Shown here: positions 1-8,966 of the stretch, piece after piece
Layout of the letters: each line of letters begins with the position of its first letter
Numbering within the stretch: the stretch's first letter is position 1
NCBI GenBank assembly: GCA_031315995.1
Contig: JALDRG010000011.1
Span: forward strand, 88,943-152,942
Direction: 5' to 3'
Length of the DNA: 64,000 nucleotides
From: Nitrospira sp.
Lineage (GTDB): Bacteria; Nitrospirota; Nitrospiria; Nitrospirales; Nitrospiraceae
The notes under the pieces: generated by a model
What the model was told of the DNA's origin: nothing
The model's input: only the letters and a program-made list of their open reading frames with translations
Databases searched by the model: none
Program-made: the position numbers and the translations under genes

Positions 1-2921
1 GAACGCTTCTGCTGATAGTATTGTGCGGGCTCATCGCCCTGTACGCCGTGCTGGGGTTTTTCGGCGTACCCTATGCCGTCAAGACCTACGGCATTCCAGC
101 CCTGTCCGAGCGACTACAGCATCCTGTCTTGTTGAAGGAGATCTCGTTCAATCCCTTCACCTTTGCTCTGACGGTCTCGGAGTTCGAAATTCAACAGGCG
201 AATCAGCGGCCGATGCTCGGGTTCGGCGAGTTGTTCGTTGATTTCGAAGCGACCTCGATCGTCCGGTCGTCCTACCTGTTCGACGAGATCCGGCTGACCT
301 TTCCGTTCGGCTTTGTGCATCTTCCTGCGAGAGGCAAGCTCAACCTCCTCGGTCTGATCCCTCAGACGACCGACAAGGGTGAGGGAGCGGAGTCGCCGTC
401 GTCGAGTGACAACGCGGAAGACTCGTCCATGCCTCCCGTCGACATCCGCCTCTTGAGCATCACGCAGGGGGTCATCGAATACCGGGATGACACTAAACGA
501 AAACCGATCATGATCGACGTCGTGCCGATCGAAATTACCCTTCAAAACTTCAGCACGCGACGGGGGGAAGAAAATGCCTATGCCTTCACGGCTGAATTCG
601 GGAAGGGAGAAACCCTGACGTGGGAAGGAGCGATCCACCTCGATCCATTACAATCGACCGGGAAAGTGACGTTATCCAACGTGAAGTTGAACACCTTTTG
701 GCCGAGCATCCGTGATCAATTTCATTTCGAGATCCTGAGCGGCGCGGTTCAGGTCGATGCGCGTTATCGTTTCGATATGAAGGAGACTCCCTTTAATCTG
801 CAACTGAGTGACGGAAGCATTGCGCTGTCCGATTTTCGGTTGGCCTCCGACAGGGTGAGTGATCCGCTCATTACCCTCCCATCGTTGGAACTCGACGAAA
901 TTCGTCTGGATCTCCCAGCACGAGACCTCGGGGTCGGAACTATTCGGGCGTCAGGGGCGCAGGTTCGGACCTGGTTGGAACAGGACGGGGCCATAAATTT
1001 CAGTGGGCTCTTTGTTCCGGTGGCAGGAGAAAAGGAGACCGACCCGCCCGCTTCGGAGGACACCGCACCCTGGACGGTGGAGGTGCAGAAGGTGGAGGTG
1101 GCGAAGGCACAGGTTGCTTTCGAGGATCGCAGCCTGCAGACCCCCGTGAACCTGGCGATCGACGATTTGCAGGCGACAGTCACAGACATCCGTTTGCCGC
1201 CGAACGGGTCGCTTCCGATTACCGCCAGCCTTCGGCTCAACAAACAGGGAAGCCTGGAGACCGACGGCACGGTGCAGATCGACCCCCTTCAAGCCGATCT
1301 CAAGCTGACCCTGGCGCACATCGGCATTCGCCCGTTTCAACCCTATCTCGATCAAATGGTGCAGCTCGACGTAAGGGAAGGGGAACTCGAACTCGCGGGC
1401 GAGGCGCAATACCGAAGTCGGCACGAGGCGGAACCGTTGTTGCGGTACCAGGGCCAACTCGGGATCGACAAGCTGGATGTGACCGATGCGGCCTCAGACA
1501 AAAAACTGCTTGGTTGGACCGCGCTGGATCTGAGCGAGATCGCATTGGAAGTGGCGCCCACCACGGTCAAGATCGGGGAGATCGCCATGCGTGATCCGGC
1601 GATTCAATTGGTCACGGCCGAAGACGGGACGATGAACGTCACTCGCGCCTTGCGTTCCCCTGAGCAGGTCGGAACGCAACAGGAGCCGTCCAAGCCGGTG
1701 AATACAGCAGGGGGCAAGAAAGAGACGCCGCCGATTCCGATTTCCATCGGCGTCGTGACGCTGTCGAACCTGTCCGCCACCTATGTGGACGAGTCCATCC
1801 AACCGACCGTCACCACCGGAATTTCAGACCTCCGCGGCAGCATCAAGGGGCTGTCCTCAAAGCAAGTGGCCAAGGCCGAGGTCTCGTTGAGCGGGAAGGT
1901 GGATCGGGTGGCACCGCTCAAGATTCACGGCAAGATCAATCCACTCAGTGAGCTGACCTATACGGATCTCAAGGTGGTGCTCGATGGCATGGATCTGACC
2001 GCGGTGTCACCCTATGCGGGCAAATATGCCGGATTCCCGATTACCAAAGGGAAGCTCTCCCTGGATTTGAAGTATCTGGTGTCGAAAAAGAAATTGGTCG
2101 GGGAAAACGACGTGCTCATCGATCAGCTCACGTTCGGCAAGGAAACCGACAGTCCCGATGCGACCAACTTGCCGGTCGGACTGGCAGTCGCCTTGCTCAA
2201 GGATCGGCGTGGGCGGATCGACATCGACTTGCCGGTGCGGGGAGATCTCAGCGAGCCTGATTTTCACTACGGACAGGTCGTGCTCGATGCGTTGGTCAAC
2301 TTGATTACGAAAGTCGCCACCTCTCCATTCGCCGCGCTGGGGAGTTTGATAGGAGGCAGCGGTGAGGAACTGCAGTTCATCGGGTTCAAGCCAGGCAGTC
2401 AGGAAATCGAGGATGCGGCAGAGGAGAAAGTCAAAACGTTGATCAAGGCACTCAACGAACGGCCGGCCTTGCGTCTGGAGGTCATCGGGACCGCGGATCC
2501 CAAACGAGACCGGGATGCCTTGGCCACGTTGAAGGTGGAGGCTGAATTGCAGCGGCGCTTCACGCATGGCGGAAAGACCAATCTGCAAGCCACGCTTTCG
2601 AAAGACCGTGAGCTTGCTCTGCTCGGCGACCTGTATGCGGAAAAATTAGGCAAACAACCGACTAAACGCACACAGGTGTCCGGAGGAGAGTCCGTCGAGC
2701 GGGTGCTGACGGCGGAAGAAATTCGGCAGCAACTCGTGCCGGCCATGCCGGTCGAGGAGGGGGAATTGCGCAGGCTCGCACAGGACCGCGCCAAGGCGAT
2801 CCGCGAAACACTGATGGCGACGGGAGAGATGTCCGAAGACCGGGTCTTTCTCGTAGAGGCCGAGGTGACCGCATCCGAAGGGGAAAGGATTCCAGCTCGT
2901 TTGAACCTGACGGGAGGGTGA
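1..2921 (+). CDS. DUF748 domain envelope protein, 5' end outside window
   Basis: The reading frame is open to the left edge, so the true start lies outside the window. The visible protein is about 970 residues. It opens with a hydrophobic segment (LLLIVLCGLIALYAVLGFFG) that looks like an N-terminal membrane anchor. A long beta-rich AsmA-like region follows, with repeated statements of the type LxxLDLPxR and VxLSNLSATYVD. Near residue 790 the motif FIGFKPGSQEIEDAAEEKV and the following GTADPKRDRDAL resemble the OmpA-like tail of DUF748 proteins. Members are large periplasmic proteins anchored in the inner membrane and are thought to act in envelope or lipid homeostasis; the exact role here is unknown. 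The next gene points the other way. Confidence 0.85.
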   Translation, partial: TLLLIVLCGLIALYAVLGFFGVPYAVKTYGIPALSERLQHPVLLKEISFNPFTFALTVSEFEIQQANQRPMLGFGELFVDFEATSIVRSSYLFDEIRLTFPFGFVHLPARGKLNLLGLIPQTTDKGEGAESPSSSDNAEDSSMPPVDIRLLSITQGVIEYRDDTKRKPIMIDVVPIEITLQNFSTRRGEENAYAFTAEFGKGETLTWEGAIHLDPLQSTGKVTLSNVKLNTFWPSIRDQFHFEILSGAVQVDARYRFDMKETPFNLQLSDGSIALSDFRLASDRVSDPLITLPSLELDEIRLDLPARDLGVGTIRASGAQVRTWLEQDGAINFSGLFVPVAGEKETDPPASEDTAPWTVEVQKVEVAKAQVAFEDRSLQTPVNLAIDDLQATVTDIRLPPNGSLPITASLRLNKQGSLETDGTVQIDPLQADLKLTLAHIGIRPFQPYLDQMVQLDVREGELELAGEAQYRSRHEAEPLLRYQGQLGIDKLDVTDAASDKKLLGWTALDLSEIALEVAPTTVKIGEIAMRDPAIQLVTAEDGTMNVTRALRSPEQVGTQQEPSKPVNTAGGKKETPPIPISIGVVTLSNLSATYVDESIQPTVTTGISDLRGSIKGLSSKQVAKAEVSLSGKVDRVAPLKIHGKINPLSELTYTDLKVVLDGMDLTAVSPYAGKYAGFPITKGKLSLDLKYLVSKKKLVGENDVLIDQLTFGKETDSPDATNLPVGLAVALLKDRRGRIDIDLPVRGDLSEPDFHYGQVVLDALVNLITKVATSPFAALGSLIGGSGEELQFIGFKPGSQEIEDAAEEKVKTLIKALNERPALRLEVIGTADPKRDRDALATLKVEAELQRRFTHGGKTNLQATLSKDRELALLGDLYAEKLGKQPTKRTQVSGGESVERVLTAEEIRQQLVPAMPVEEGELRRLAQDRAKAIRETLMATGEMSEDRVFLVEAEVTASEGERIPARLNLTGG

Positions 2922-2938
2922 CCTTCCGGTCGTGAGAG

Positions 2939-3307
2939 TCAGACTTTCGATCCGTACCGCATCCGCGTGCCGTGCAGGAGCGAGAGTTCAATTTCACTCG
3001 CGCTCAATTCGAGGGGGAAATACGCTCCGGAGATCTTGGCCGCATTGATGCTTGCGCCTTCGAGTTTTGCTTTTCGGAAATCGATGCCTCGCAAATCGGC
3101 TTGCCGGAAGTAACACTCGCTGAAATCCAATCCATCGGTCTCCAGCCCACGCAGATCAAGTCCGCGCAGGTCACAGCGTGTCAGATCGACCGGTTCTCCT
3201 CCCGCTCGTTTGACGTTGAATTCCTTGATGCACCCCTCGCGAAGCAAGCGGTACATGGGATCGTTGGAGATTCGTAGTCCAGTGGACGAGGGTTTGGTGT
3301 TTTCCAT
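2939..3307 (-). CDS. Pentapeptide-repeat protein
   Basis: This 122-residue protein has no signal peptide. Its central part (about residues 45-100) is a run of A(D/N)LxG-like pentapeptides: CDLRGLDLRGLETDGLDF, then QADLRGIDFRKAKLEG. These build a right-handed quadrilateral beta-helix. I chose the ATG at 3307 because GGAGGAG lies about six bases upstream and because residues encoded further upstream look non-coding. Pentapeptide proteins serve many roles (DNA mimicry, scaffolding) and this one cannot be assigned. It converges with the DUF748 gene and diverges from the peroxiredoxin gene. Confidence 0.8.
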   Translation of the reverse strand: MENTKPSSTGLRISNDPMYRLLREGCIKEFNVKRAGGEPVDLTRCDLRGLDLRGLETDGLDFSECYFRQADLRGIDFRKAKLEGASINAAKISGAYFPLELSASEIELSLLHGTRMRYGSKV

Positions 3308-3518
3308 GCAGTCTCCTCCGGCACCTGGGTTTCTTATCGGATACCTGAGGGAAAACTTGAGAAGGCCGCTGTCGTTTGTGCGTGCCGCTGGCCTCACGGC
3401 TCCGTTCTGGAGAGCTTCCGCTTGCGCCGGACTCCTCAGAAACGGTACTCTTAATTCGTCTTTCTGCACTCTAATCAGTATCATCACCACGTCCGGCCGA
3501 ACATTGAAGGAGGAAACC

Positions 3519-4154
3519 ATGGGATTACGATTGGGGGATGAGGCCCCGAATTTTACAGCGGAGACGACGGAAGGGACGGTCAATTTCCACGAGTGGCTGG
3601 GAGGCGGGTGGGGAATTCTTTTTTCACACCCCAAGGATTATACCCCGGTGTGCACGACGGAATTAGGGTACATGGCGAAGATCAAAGGGGAGTTCGATAA
3701 GCGCGGGGTGAAGATTTTGGCCATCAGTGTGGATCCATTGGATTCACATCGCGGTTGGACCAAGGATATCAACGAAACCCAGAACTGTACGGTCAGTTAC
3801 CCGATCATTGCCGACCCTGAGAAGAAGGTCGCCGATCTGTATGACATGATCCACCCGAATTCGCTCGACAGCATGACGGTGCGATCGGTGTTTGTGATCG
3901 GACCCGATAAGAAGATCAAGTTGATGCTGACGTACCCGGCCTCCTGCGGAAGGAACTTCGACGAATTGCTGCGGGTGGTGGATTCCCTCCAGCTGACCGC
4001 GAAATATAAGGTCGCGACTCCGGTCAACTGGAAAGACGGGCAAGATTGCATCATCACGCCGGCGGTGAACGATGCCGAAGCCAAGACCCTGTTTCCGAAA
4101 GGGTTCAAGGCAGTGAAGCCGTATCTGCGGCTGACGCCTCAGCCTAATAAGTAG
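3519..4154 (+). CDS. 1-Cys peroxiredoxin (Prx6 family)
   Basis: The protein has 211 residues, the usual size for the Prx6 subfamily. It reduces peroxides through a peroxidatic cysteine: Cys45 in DYTPVCTTE. The downstream DPLDSHRGW and SFFVIGPDKKI-type region (SVFVIGPDKKI), plus the long C-terminal part with TPVNWKDGQD and LFPKGFK, are Prx6 hallmarks. Other cysteines (in NCTVSYP, ASCGRN and QDCIITP) are present, but none stands at a typical 2-Cys resolving position, so an external reductant is likely. The ATG at 3519 has a strong GAAGGAGG ribosome site; the frame stays open further upstream but lacks family similarity there. A perfect hairpin follows the stop codon. Cytoplasmic oxidative-stress defence is the expected role. 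Confidence 0.93.
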   Translation: MGLRLGDEAPNFTAETTEGTVNFHEWLGGGWGILFSHPKDYTPVCTTELGYMAKIKGEFDKRGVKILAISVDPLDSHRGWTKDINETQNCTVSYPIIADPEKKVADLYDMIHPNSLDSMTVRSVFVIGPDKKIKLMLTYPASCGRNFDELLRVVDSLQLTAKYKVATPVNWKDGQDCIITPAVNDAEAKTLFPKGFKAVKPYLRLTPQPNK

Positions 4155-4180
4155 TCGATATCCTCGATAGTGGGAGAAAC

Positions 4181-4210
4181 AGAGGAGCCGGCCTGTGGGC
4201 CGGCTCCTCT
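4181..4210 (+). terminator. Hairpin after the peroxiredoxin gene
   Basis: A perfect 13-bp inverted repeat (AGAGGAGCCGGCC and its complement) surrounds a TGTG loop, 26 bases after the peroxiredoxin stop. No T-tract follows, so it is either a weak intrinsic terminator or a 3' stabiliser. It could serve both strands, since decayed genes on the minus strand end just beyond it. Confidence 0.7.
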
Positions 4211-4322
4211 GAGAGTACCGCCTGGTTTCAGGAGCGCACGTCAGGGATCCTTCGCCTCATTCTCACCGCGTCCCGCAACCATTTTTACCCATCCACCCCG
4301 CGACCAGACCGGATGGGATTCG

Positions 4323-4530
4323 CTAGTGAATCCCCATCTTGACGCTGATCGGGCCGGCGAGGTCTTCTTCTTTGGCGCCTTCACGGAATCAGGACACGTC
4401 TCGTCCCCTTCCGGCTGGCCATGGCAGACCAGGCAGGTCTGGTTGTGGTAGAGCGGCAGCATGACGCGGAGGTGACGCTTGTGCTCTGTAGCCCAATAAA
4501 GAGATGGGGTGCCTGCCAGCGAGGTTGGAT
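4323..4530 (-). pseudogene. Relic of a Tll0287-like (DUF3365) c-type haem protein
   Basis: The minus strand encodes LRVMLPLYHNQTCLVCHGQ, with a CxxCH haem site, and then loses frame. Two bases over, the family tail continues as FREGAKEEDLAGPISVKMG followed by a stop codon. The intact protein at 63168-63929 has the matching order: RVLLPLYYGKGCLGCHG, then YKKEGAKEGDLGGAISVKL. The first two thirds of the family (N-terminal sensor-like region) are absent. So this is a 5'-truncated, frameshifted remnant of a paralogous periplasmic haem protein. The frame loss and truncation are seen directly; the homology is inferred from the shared motifs. Confidence 0.8.
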
Positions 4531-4560
4531 CGATGTAGAACGGATTGAGACGCACGCTGA

Positions 4561-5110
4561 CTATTGAAGGAGAAGAGAATTCCGCCGCGCCCACACGAGG
4601 ACAGCCAAACCGCTTCCGAGAAGAAGGAGGGCTGCCGGCGCTGGTACCGCTTGCGGCTCGCCAAAGATGAAATCATCCATGGCGACAAGCGCCTTTTCCA
4701 GTGAGACGCCGAGGAACGACAGGCGGGTTGCGCCTGGTGTATTGAGGACGGTTTGCGTGCCCAAGCTGTTGGTGAAAGTCAAAAAACTCGATCGTGGTCG
4801 GACCGGCCAAATCAACATCGGTGAAGACTGAGCCGAACCCGCGCACCGCTCCGGGCTGATTCGTGCCGGGCACGAAGAACCTCACATCAACGATATTGCT
4901 GTCGATGGCTGTAAGAAGTTTATGCGAGCTGAACACGGAAAAGCTGTTCGGGAACGAGGGATTGATGCTACCGAAGCGCACCGGTGTGGCCGATCCTGAG
5001 TTTGCACTGACCTTGAATCCGGACCCCGGGGTTTCAAACACGGCCCCGCGAGCAGAATTGGAATTGAAGAAATTACCAGGCAGATGGATAGCAGACAGCA
5101 CATCAGACCA
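4561..5110 (-). pseudogene. Relic of a PEP-CTERM-anchored surface protein
   Basis: One minus-strand frame reads WSDVLSAIHLPGNFFNSNSA to FGSVFTDVDLAGPTTIEFF. The coding sense then moves to another frame: FTNSLGTQTVLNTPG, LSFLGVS, AMDDFIFGEPQ and the sorting signal VPAPAALLLLGSGLAVLVW. The shift lies in a run of six T residues (minus strand, near 4784), where removing one T restores the frame. Residues normally found between the LSFLGVS and MDDF motifs are missing, and the N-terminal signal peptide is gone: similarity begins right where the radical SAM gene ends. PEP-CTERM proteins are exported and cleaved by exosortase. Frameshift, internal deletion and missing start together indicate a dead gene, although the T-run alone could be a sequencing error. 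Confidence 0.78.
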
Positions 5111-7295
5111 GGAGGAGACCTGCTTGGCGAATCGTTTGCCAGGGGGTGGTCTTGCTGAATCGATCGAACCCGCGTGGGCCAGAGGCCGGAAACTGTTGAC
5201 GCGCTTCGGCGAGACGGGGGTATTCGCGGGTGGTCCGGCTGGGCGCGGGACTCGCATCGTGGAGCAGCCGAAGTATCCATTCAGCGTGCTGGGACGCCAG
5301 GGTGATCGTAAAATCCTCGGTGCGACTCGGGAGAATGATTCTGATCCGAGCGGCTCCCGTTGAGGGCACTACGGGTCGGCCGCCGATCCAGACGCAGCGT
5401 CGTTCGGCAGTGAGTGGTGCGGGGGAAGACGCGCTCAGCGCGCGCTTAAGCCAGGTTCGTGCCACACGGGGTGGCGTAACAGGATGTGAAAACCAGCGTT
5501 GTGCAGGCATGTCGAAGCCGGCCTGTTCCATGTAGTTGAGCAACGCTGCCCGCAGGCCTTCGCCGAGCCAAGCCGGGCAGGTGGCGGTGGGATCGGCATG
5601 ACGGAGATCGTTTTCGGCAAACCCTCCGAATGCCGGGCCGAGAATGGTGATGCCTTCCGCGGTGGGGTTGAGCCCGATCGGACTATGCGCCGTGGCCGTG
5701 AATTTGTGCCAGAAGGCGGACTGGAGCAGATTGTTCGCGAACAGTTGCCGCACGCGTTCCAACGAATCCACGGTGTCTGCGATGGTCTCGCCGGGGCACC
5801 CATACATGAGATAGGCGTGGACCAGAATGCCTGCCTGGCGAAACGCCGCCGCGACCCGGGCGGTTTGATCCACGGTGATTCCTTTCTTCATCCGTTCCAG
5901 CAGGCGATCCGATGCCGCTTCGAGACCCGCGGTGATGGCGATGCAGCCGGATGCCGCCAGCAGTCGAGCCAAGTCGGGTGAGAAGGCTTCCTCGAATCGA
6001 ATGTTGCCCCACCAGGAAATGGTCGTCCCTGTTTCCAGCAGGCCTAGGGCCAGGGCTTTCAGCGCTGCAGGCGGCGCGGCTTCGTCCACAAAATGGAACC
6101 CTCGCTGCCCGGTTTCTTGAATCAGAGCCGTGATCTGCTTGAGCAAGACGTCGGTCGGCGTCATCTCATACCGCGCGATGTAGTTCAGCCCGACATCGCA
6201 GAAGGTGCATTGCTTCCAATAACAGCCGTGCGCGACGGTCAGCTTGTTCCAGTGCCCCTCCGACCAGAGTCGATGCATCGGATTGAAACTGTCGAGGATC
6301 GAGAGGTAGTCGGCCAACGGCAATCCTGCATAGGTCGGTGTGCCGAGTTCGTGCATCGGAACGTCCGGTTCGACGCTGCCGTCTCGAAATAGCACGGTCT
6401 CGTTCCGACACAGATAGGTCCGGCGAAGCAGGGTATCCGGCCGTTCGCCGGCGACGTGTTCGAGGAGGCAGAGGAGCGGGCGTTCGCCGTCGTCGAGCGT
6501 GACAAAGTCCACGTATTGGAACAGTCGCGGGTCTTTCAGCCGTCTCAGCTCGGTGTTTACATATCCGCCGCCCAAGACGACGACGGTACCCGGATGCCGT
6601 CTCTTGAGCGCTTGCGCAATTCGCAACGCCCCGAACAGATTACCAGGAAAGGGAACTGTGAGGCCGACGATATCGGGAGTCGTTCGGCGTATGTGCGGCC
6701 ACAGCGCGTCAAGCAACAACTCGTCCGTGAGGCTGAGGGGTTGAGCCAGGGCATCTTCGATGGGGTCGAATGACGAGGTGGCCTGTACGATGTGCTCGGC
6801 GTACCGATTCAGGGCTAAATGGGGCGCGACGGTACTCTGGAGGAGGTCGGTCAGATCTTCGATGTAGAGCGTGGCGCGATGTCGAGCCGTGTCGGACGGT
6901 GAGGAGGGGAGGGATCCCTGTCCGGGCCGACGATCACCGGCAAAGCGAGGGCCTTCCGGAAGAAAACCCGGACGGGCGAGAAGGGGGGCCAACATCGGGT
7001 CCTTTCCCTGAAGAAACGCGATCACCGGCTCGACGGTATCGAGATAGGTGTCTTGCAGCGCCAGGATCTGTTGGATCTCTCCTCGCCACGGCCGGTCTGT
7101 CCGTCTGATACGGGTGAACGCCTGCTCCAATCCGACTCGCGAGAAGAGACGGAGGACCATTTCGAGGCCGAGGTCGGCCTGCGCCGCCTCATAGCCATGG
7201 GCACGCAGGAAGCCCGTCAGATAGGCGGTGGCCGGGTAGGGCGTATTCAATTGGGTCAGCGGGGGAATGAGAAGCAGGACACGAGGCAAAGCCAT
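5103..7295 (-). CDS. Cobalamin-binding-type radical SAM protein
   Basis: The 730-residue protein begins with a Rossmann-like B12-binding-type region (RVLLLIPPLTQLNTPYPAT; VVVLGGGYVNTEL) and continues into a radical SAM barrel. The iron-sulfur motif is at Cys358, Cys363 and Cys366 (GCYWKQCTFC), a CX4CX2C spacing rather than the textbook CX3CX2C. ITAGLEAASDRLLERMKKG and HAYLMYGCPGET are typical later barrel motifs. No clear DxHxxG B12 signature is visible, so cobalamin use is uncertain. Such proteins carry out radical methylation or rearrangement on unknown substrates; the target here is not evident. The ATG at 7295 lacks a strong Shine-Dalgarno. Its 3' end abuts the PEP-CTERM relic. Confidence 0.85.
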   Translation of the reverse strand: MALPRVLLLIPPLTQLNTPYPATAYLTGFLRAHGYEAAQADLGLEMVLRLFSRVGLEQAFTRIRRTDRPWRGEIQQILALQDTYLDTVEPVIAFLQGKDPMLAPLLARPGFLPEGPRFAGDRRPGQGSLPSSPSDTARHRATLYIEDLTDLLQSTVAPHLALNRYAEHIVQATSSFDPIEDALAQPLSLTDELLLDALWPHIRRTTPDIVGLTVPFPGNLFGALRIAQALKRRHPGTVVVLGGGYVNTELRRLKDPRLFQYVDFVTLDDGERPLLCLLEHVAGERPDTLLRRTYLCRNETVLFRDGSVEPDVPMHELGTPTYAGLPLADYLSILDSFNPMHRLWSEGHWNKLTVAHGCYWKQCTFCDVGLNYIARYEMTPTDVLLKQITALIQETGQRGFHFVDEAAPPAALKALALGLLETGTTISWWGNIRFEEAFSPDLARLLAASGCIAITAGLEAASDRLLERMKKGITVDQTARVAAAFRQAGILVHAYLMYGCPGETIADTVDSLERVRQLFANNLLQSAFWHKFTATAHSPIGLNPTAEGITILGPAFGGFAENDLRHADPTATCPAWLGEGLRAALLNYMEQAGFDMPAQRWFSHPVTPPRVARTWLKRALSASSPAPLTAERRCVWIGGRPVVPSTGAARIRIILPSRTEDFTITLASQHAEWILRLLHDASPAPSRTTREYPRLAEARQQFPASGPRGFDRFSKTTPWQTIRQAGLLLV

Positions 7296-7363
7296 GCGAG
7301 GGAAATACCATACTGCACGGCATGGCTGCCAGCCGTGGGGTCAGGCCTTGATGTCCTGTCTGT

Positions 7364-8704
7364 TCAGGCCGTACGCATGGACGCTTGGATGAAATACCCG
7401 GTCCATCGTTTGATGCGGAAGTACTCCACCACTTCTTGGGCCAACTCCTCGCGTGGCATGGCCCTGAGGATGGTCAGCCCGGACTGTTCCAAAAGGTCAA
7501 CGGTGTGAGGCTGTTCTGGCGGCGCGGTGTGGTCGTAGATCAGTACGAGGGGCTTGAGCCGGTGTTTGAAGTTGATGTTGAGCACCAGTCCGAGGGCGTT
7601 GTCGGACAACGCGACCACCGTTCCGGGCGGATACACGCCCAGCGTATGGATCATGGCCACGACCACATCCGGGGCAAACAGCTGGTTTTGATGCCGATAC
7701 ATGGTGGCCAAGGCCTCCGCCGGCGAGAGGGCCTCCTCAGGATGGAGGCTGTTGACCAGAGTATCATAGTGATCGACGGCGCTGACGATTCTGGTGGGGA
7801 GCGAGATTTGATCGCCCTTGAGCCTCTCGGGATAGCCGGAACCATCCAGCCGTTCGTGGTGACAGCGAATGACGTCCAGCACTTCTTCTGGAAACCCGGG
7901 GTATCGTCTGAGCATTTCCACCCCAAGGTACGGGTGAAGCTGATACTTCACATTCTCCACTGCGGAGCGGCGCGCACGGCTCTGTAATATATGGCGCGGG
8001 ATGCGCTGCTCTCCAACGTCGAGCAGTAGTCCAGCCATACCGATCAGTTGAAGTGCCTCCTGGTCGATATCGAAATGCTGCGCCACCATCATGGAAAGTG
8101 TGGCGACATTGAGGGCATGGAGGACGCTCGCATTGCCGATATCTTCGGGATCGAAGGCGCTGGCTACCGTGCCGGCGGCCTCCGTATTGGTCAGCAGTGC
8201 GCTGAGTCCGCCGATCATGCCCTGGGCGGAGCGCAATCCCTCCTCGGACCCCGTCGTGAGATCTTTCATCATCTGCGAACTCGTGTCCAGCATTTGGCGA
8301 TAGGCCTCGGAGGCCAATTCCACCGCCTGATGATAGTCGCCGTGGGTCGGCAGCTCTTCGTCGGTCGGCGAAACATTCGGCTCGGCGACGGCCTGATTCG
8401 GCGCGGTCACTGTCGTCGTGTTCGACGGGGCCGGAGCCGGCGCGAGCGGGGTCCCGTCCGCGTCCACCTCTGCATCCGAATCAGACTCCCGTGGATAAAC
8501 CAAAACGGTGGCCAACCCGAGTCCACGGATTGTCGCGATCTGGCTTTGGGAGGTCAGTTTAAAGGAACGTCGTGGGAACGGGTGCCGAAACCAGGAGCAA
8601 TTGAGATCGACATACATGCCGAGTCGAAGATGCTCAGGCCGGAGGACGATGGTGCCAGACGTGTCGAGTTTGGAAGAGTCGTCGGAGGTTCGGGCCAAGG
8701 CCAT
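7364..8704 (-). CDS. DUF3391 plus HD-GYP domain protein with degenerate HD motif
   Basis: The N-terminal part (LRPEHLRLGMYVDL onward) is a DUF3391 domain; the C-terminal half is an HD-GYP domain, the fold that hydrolyses cyclic di-GMP. The GYP signature is intact (HHERLDGSGYP, residues 282-292). In the HD doublet, however, the histidine is replaced: the sequence reads AGLLLDVGEQ, with Leu228 before Asp229. Loss of this metal ligand suggests low or no phosphodiesterase activity, or a different metal centre. I place the start at the ATG at 8704 (AGAAGAAAGA upstream), giving 446 residues. An upstream ATG at 8827 would add a tail that is not DUF3391-like. It probably acts as a cytoplasmic c-di-GMP effector or receptor. 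Confidence 0.85.
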   Translation of the reverse strand: MALARTSDDSSKLDTSGTIVLRPEHLRLGMYVDLNCSWFRHPFPRRSFKLTSQSQIATIRGLGLATVLVYPRESDSDAEVDADGTPLAPAPAPSNTTTVTAPNQAVAEPNVSPTDEELPTHGDYHQAVELASEAYRQMLDTSSQMMKDLTTGSEEGLRSAQGMIGGLSALLTNTEAAGTVASAFDPEDIGNASVLHALNVATLSMMVAQHFDIDQEALQLIGMAGLLLDVGEQRIPRHILQSRARRSAVENVKYQLHPYLGVEMLRRYPGFPEEVLDVIRCHHERLDGSGYPERLKGDQISLPTRIVSAVDHYDTLVNSLHPEEALSPAEALATMYRHQNQLFAPDVVVAMIHTLGVYPPGTVVALSDNALGLVLNINFKHRLKPLVLIYDHTAPPEQPHTVDLLEQSGLTILRAMPREELAQEVVEYFRIKRWTGYFIQASMRTA

Positions 8705-8966
8705 GGTTCTTTCTTCTGCAGACGAACGGGCGGTCCCTGATGAGGACGTCAGGCTAGGGACTGTATCGGATGGGGGGAGATGAAACTTGACGCAGCAACG
8801 GGGAATGATGGAGAGGCGGGTACCCATGTCGCGTCGGTCTCGTCTGCTGCGAGAGTCGACATGGATTCGATAAGCGGTGTGGAAATATTGTGTTCGTATA
8901 GTAAATATTTAATTGATATATAAGCGGCTTACGTTCATTAGATGAATCTTTACATCATGTCATTAG

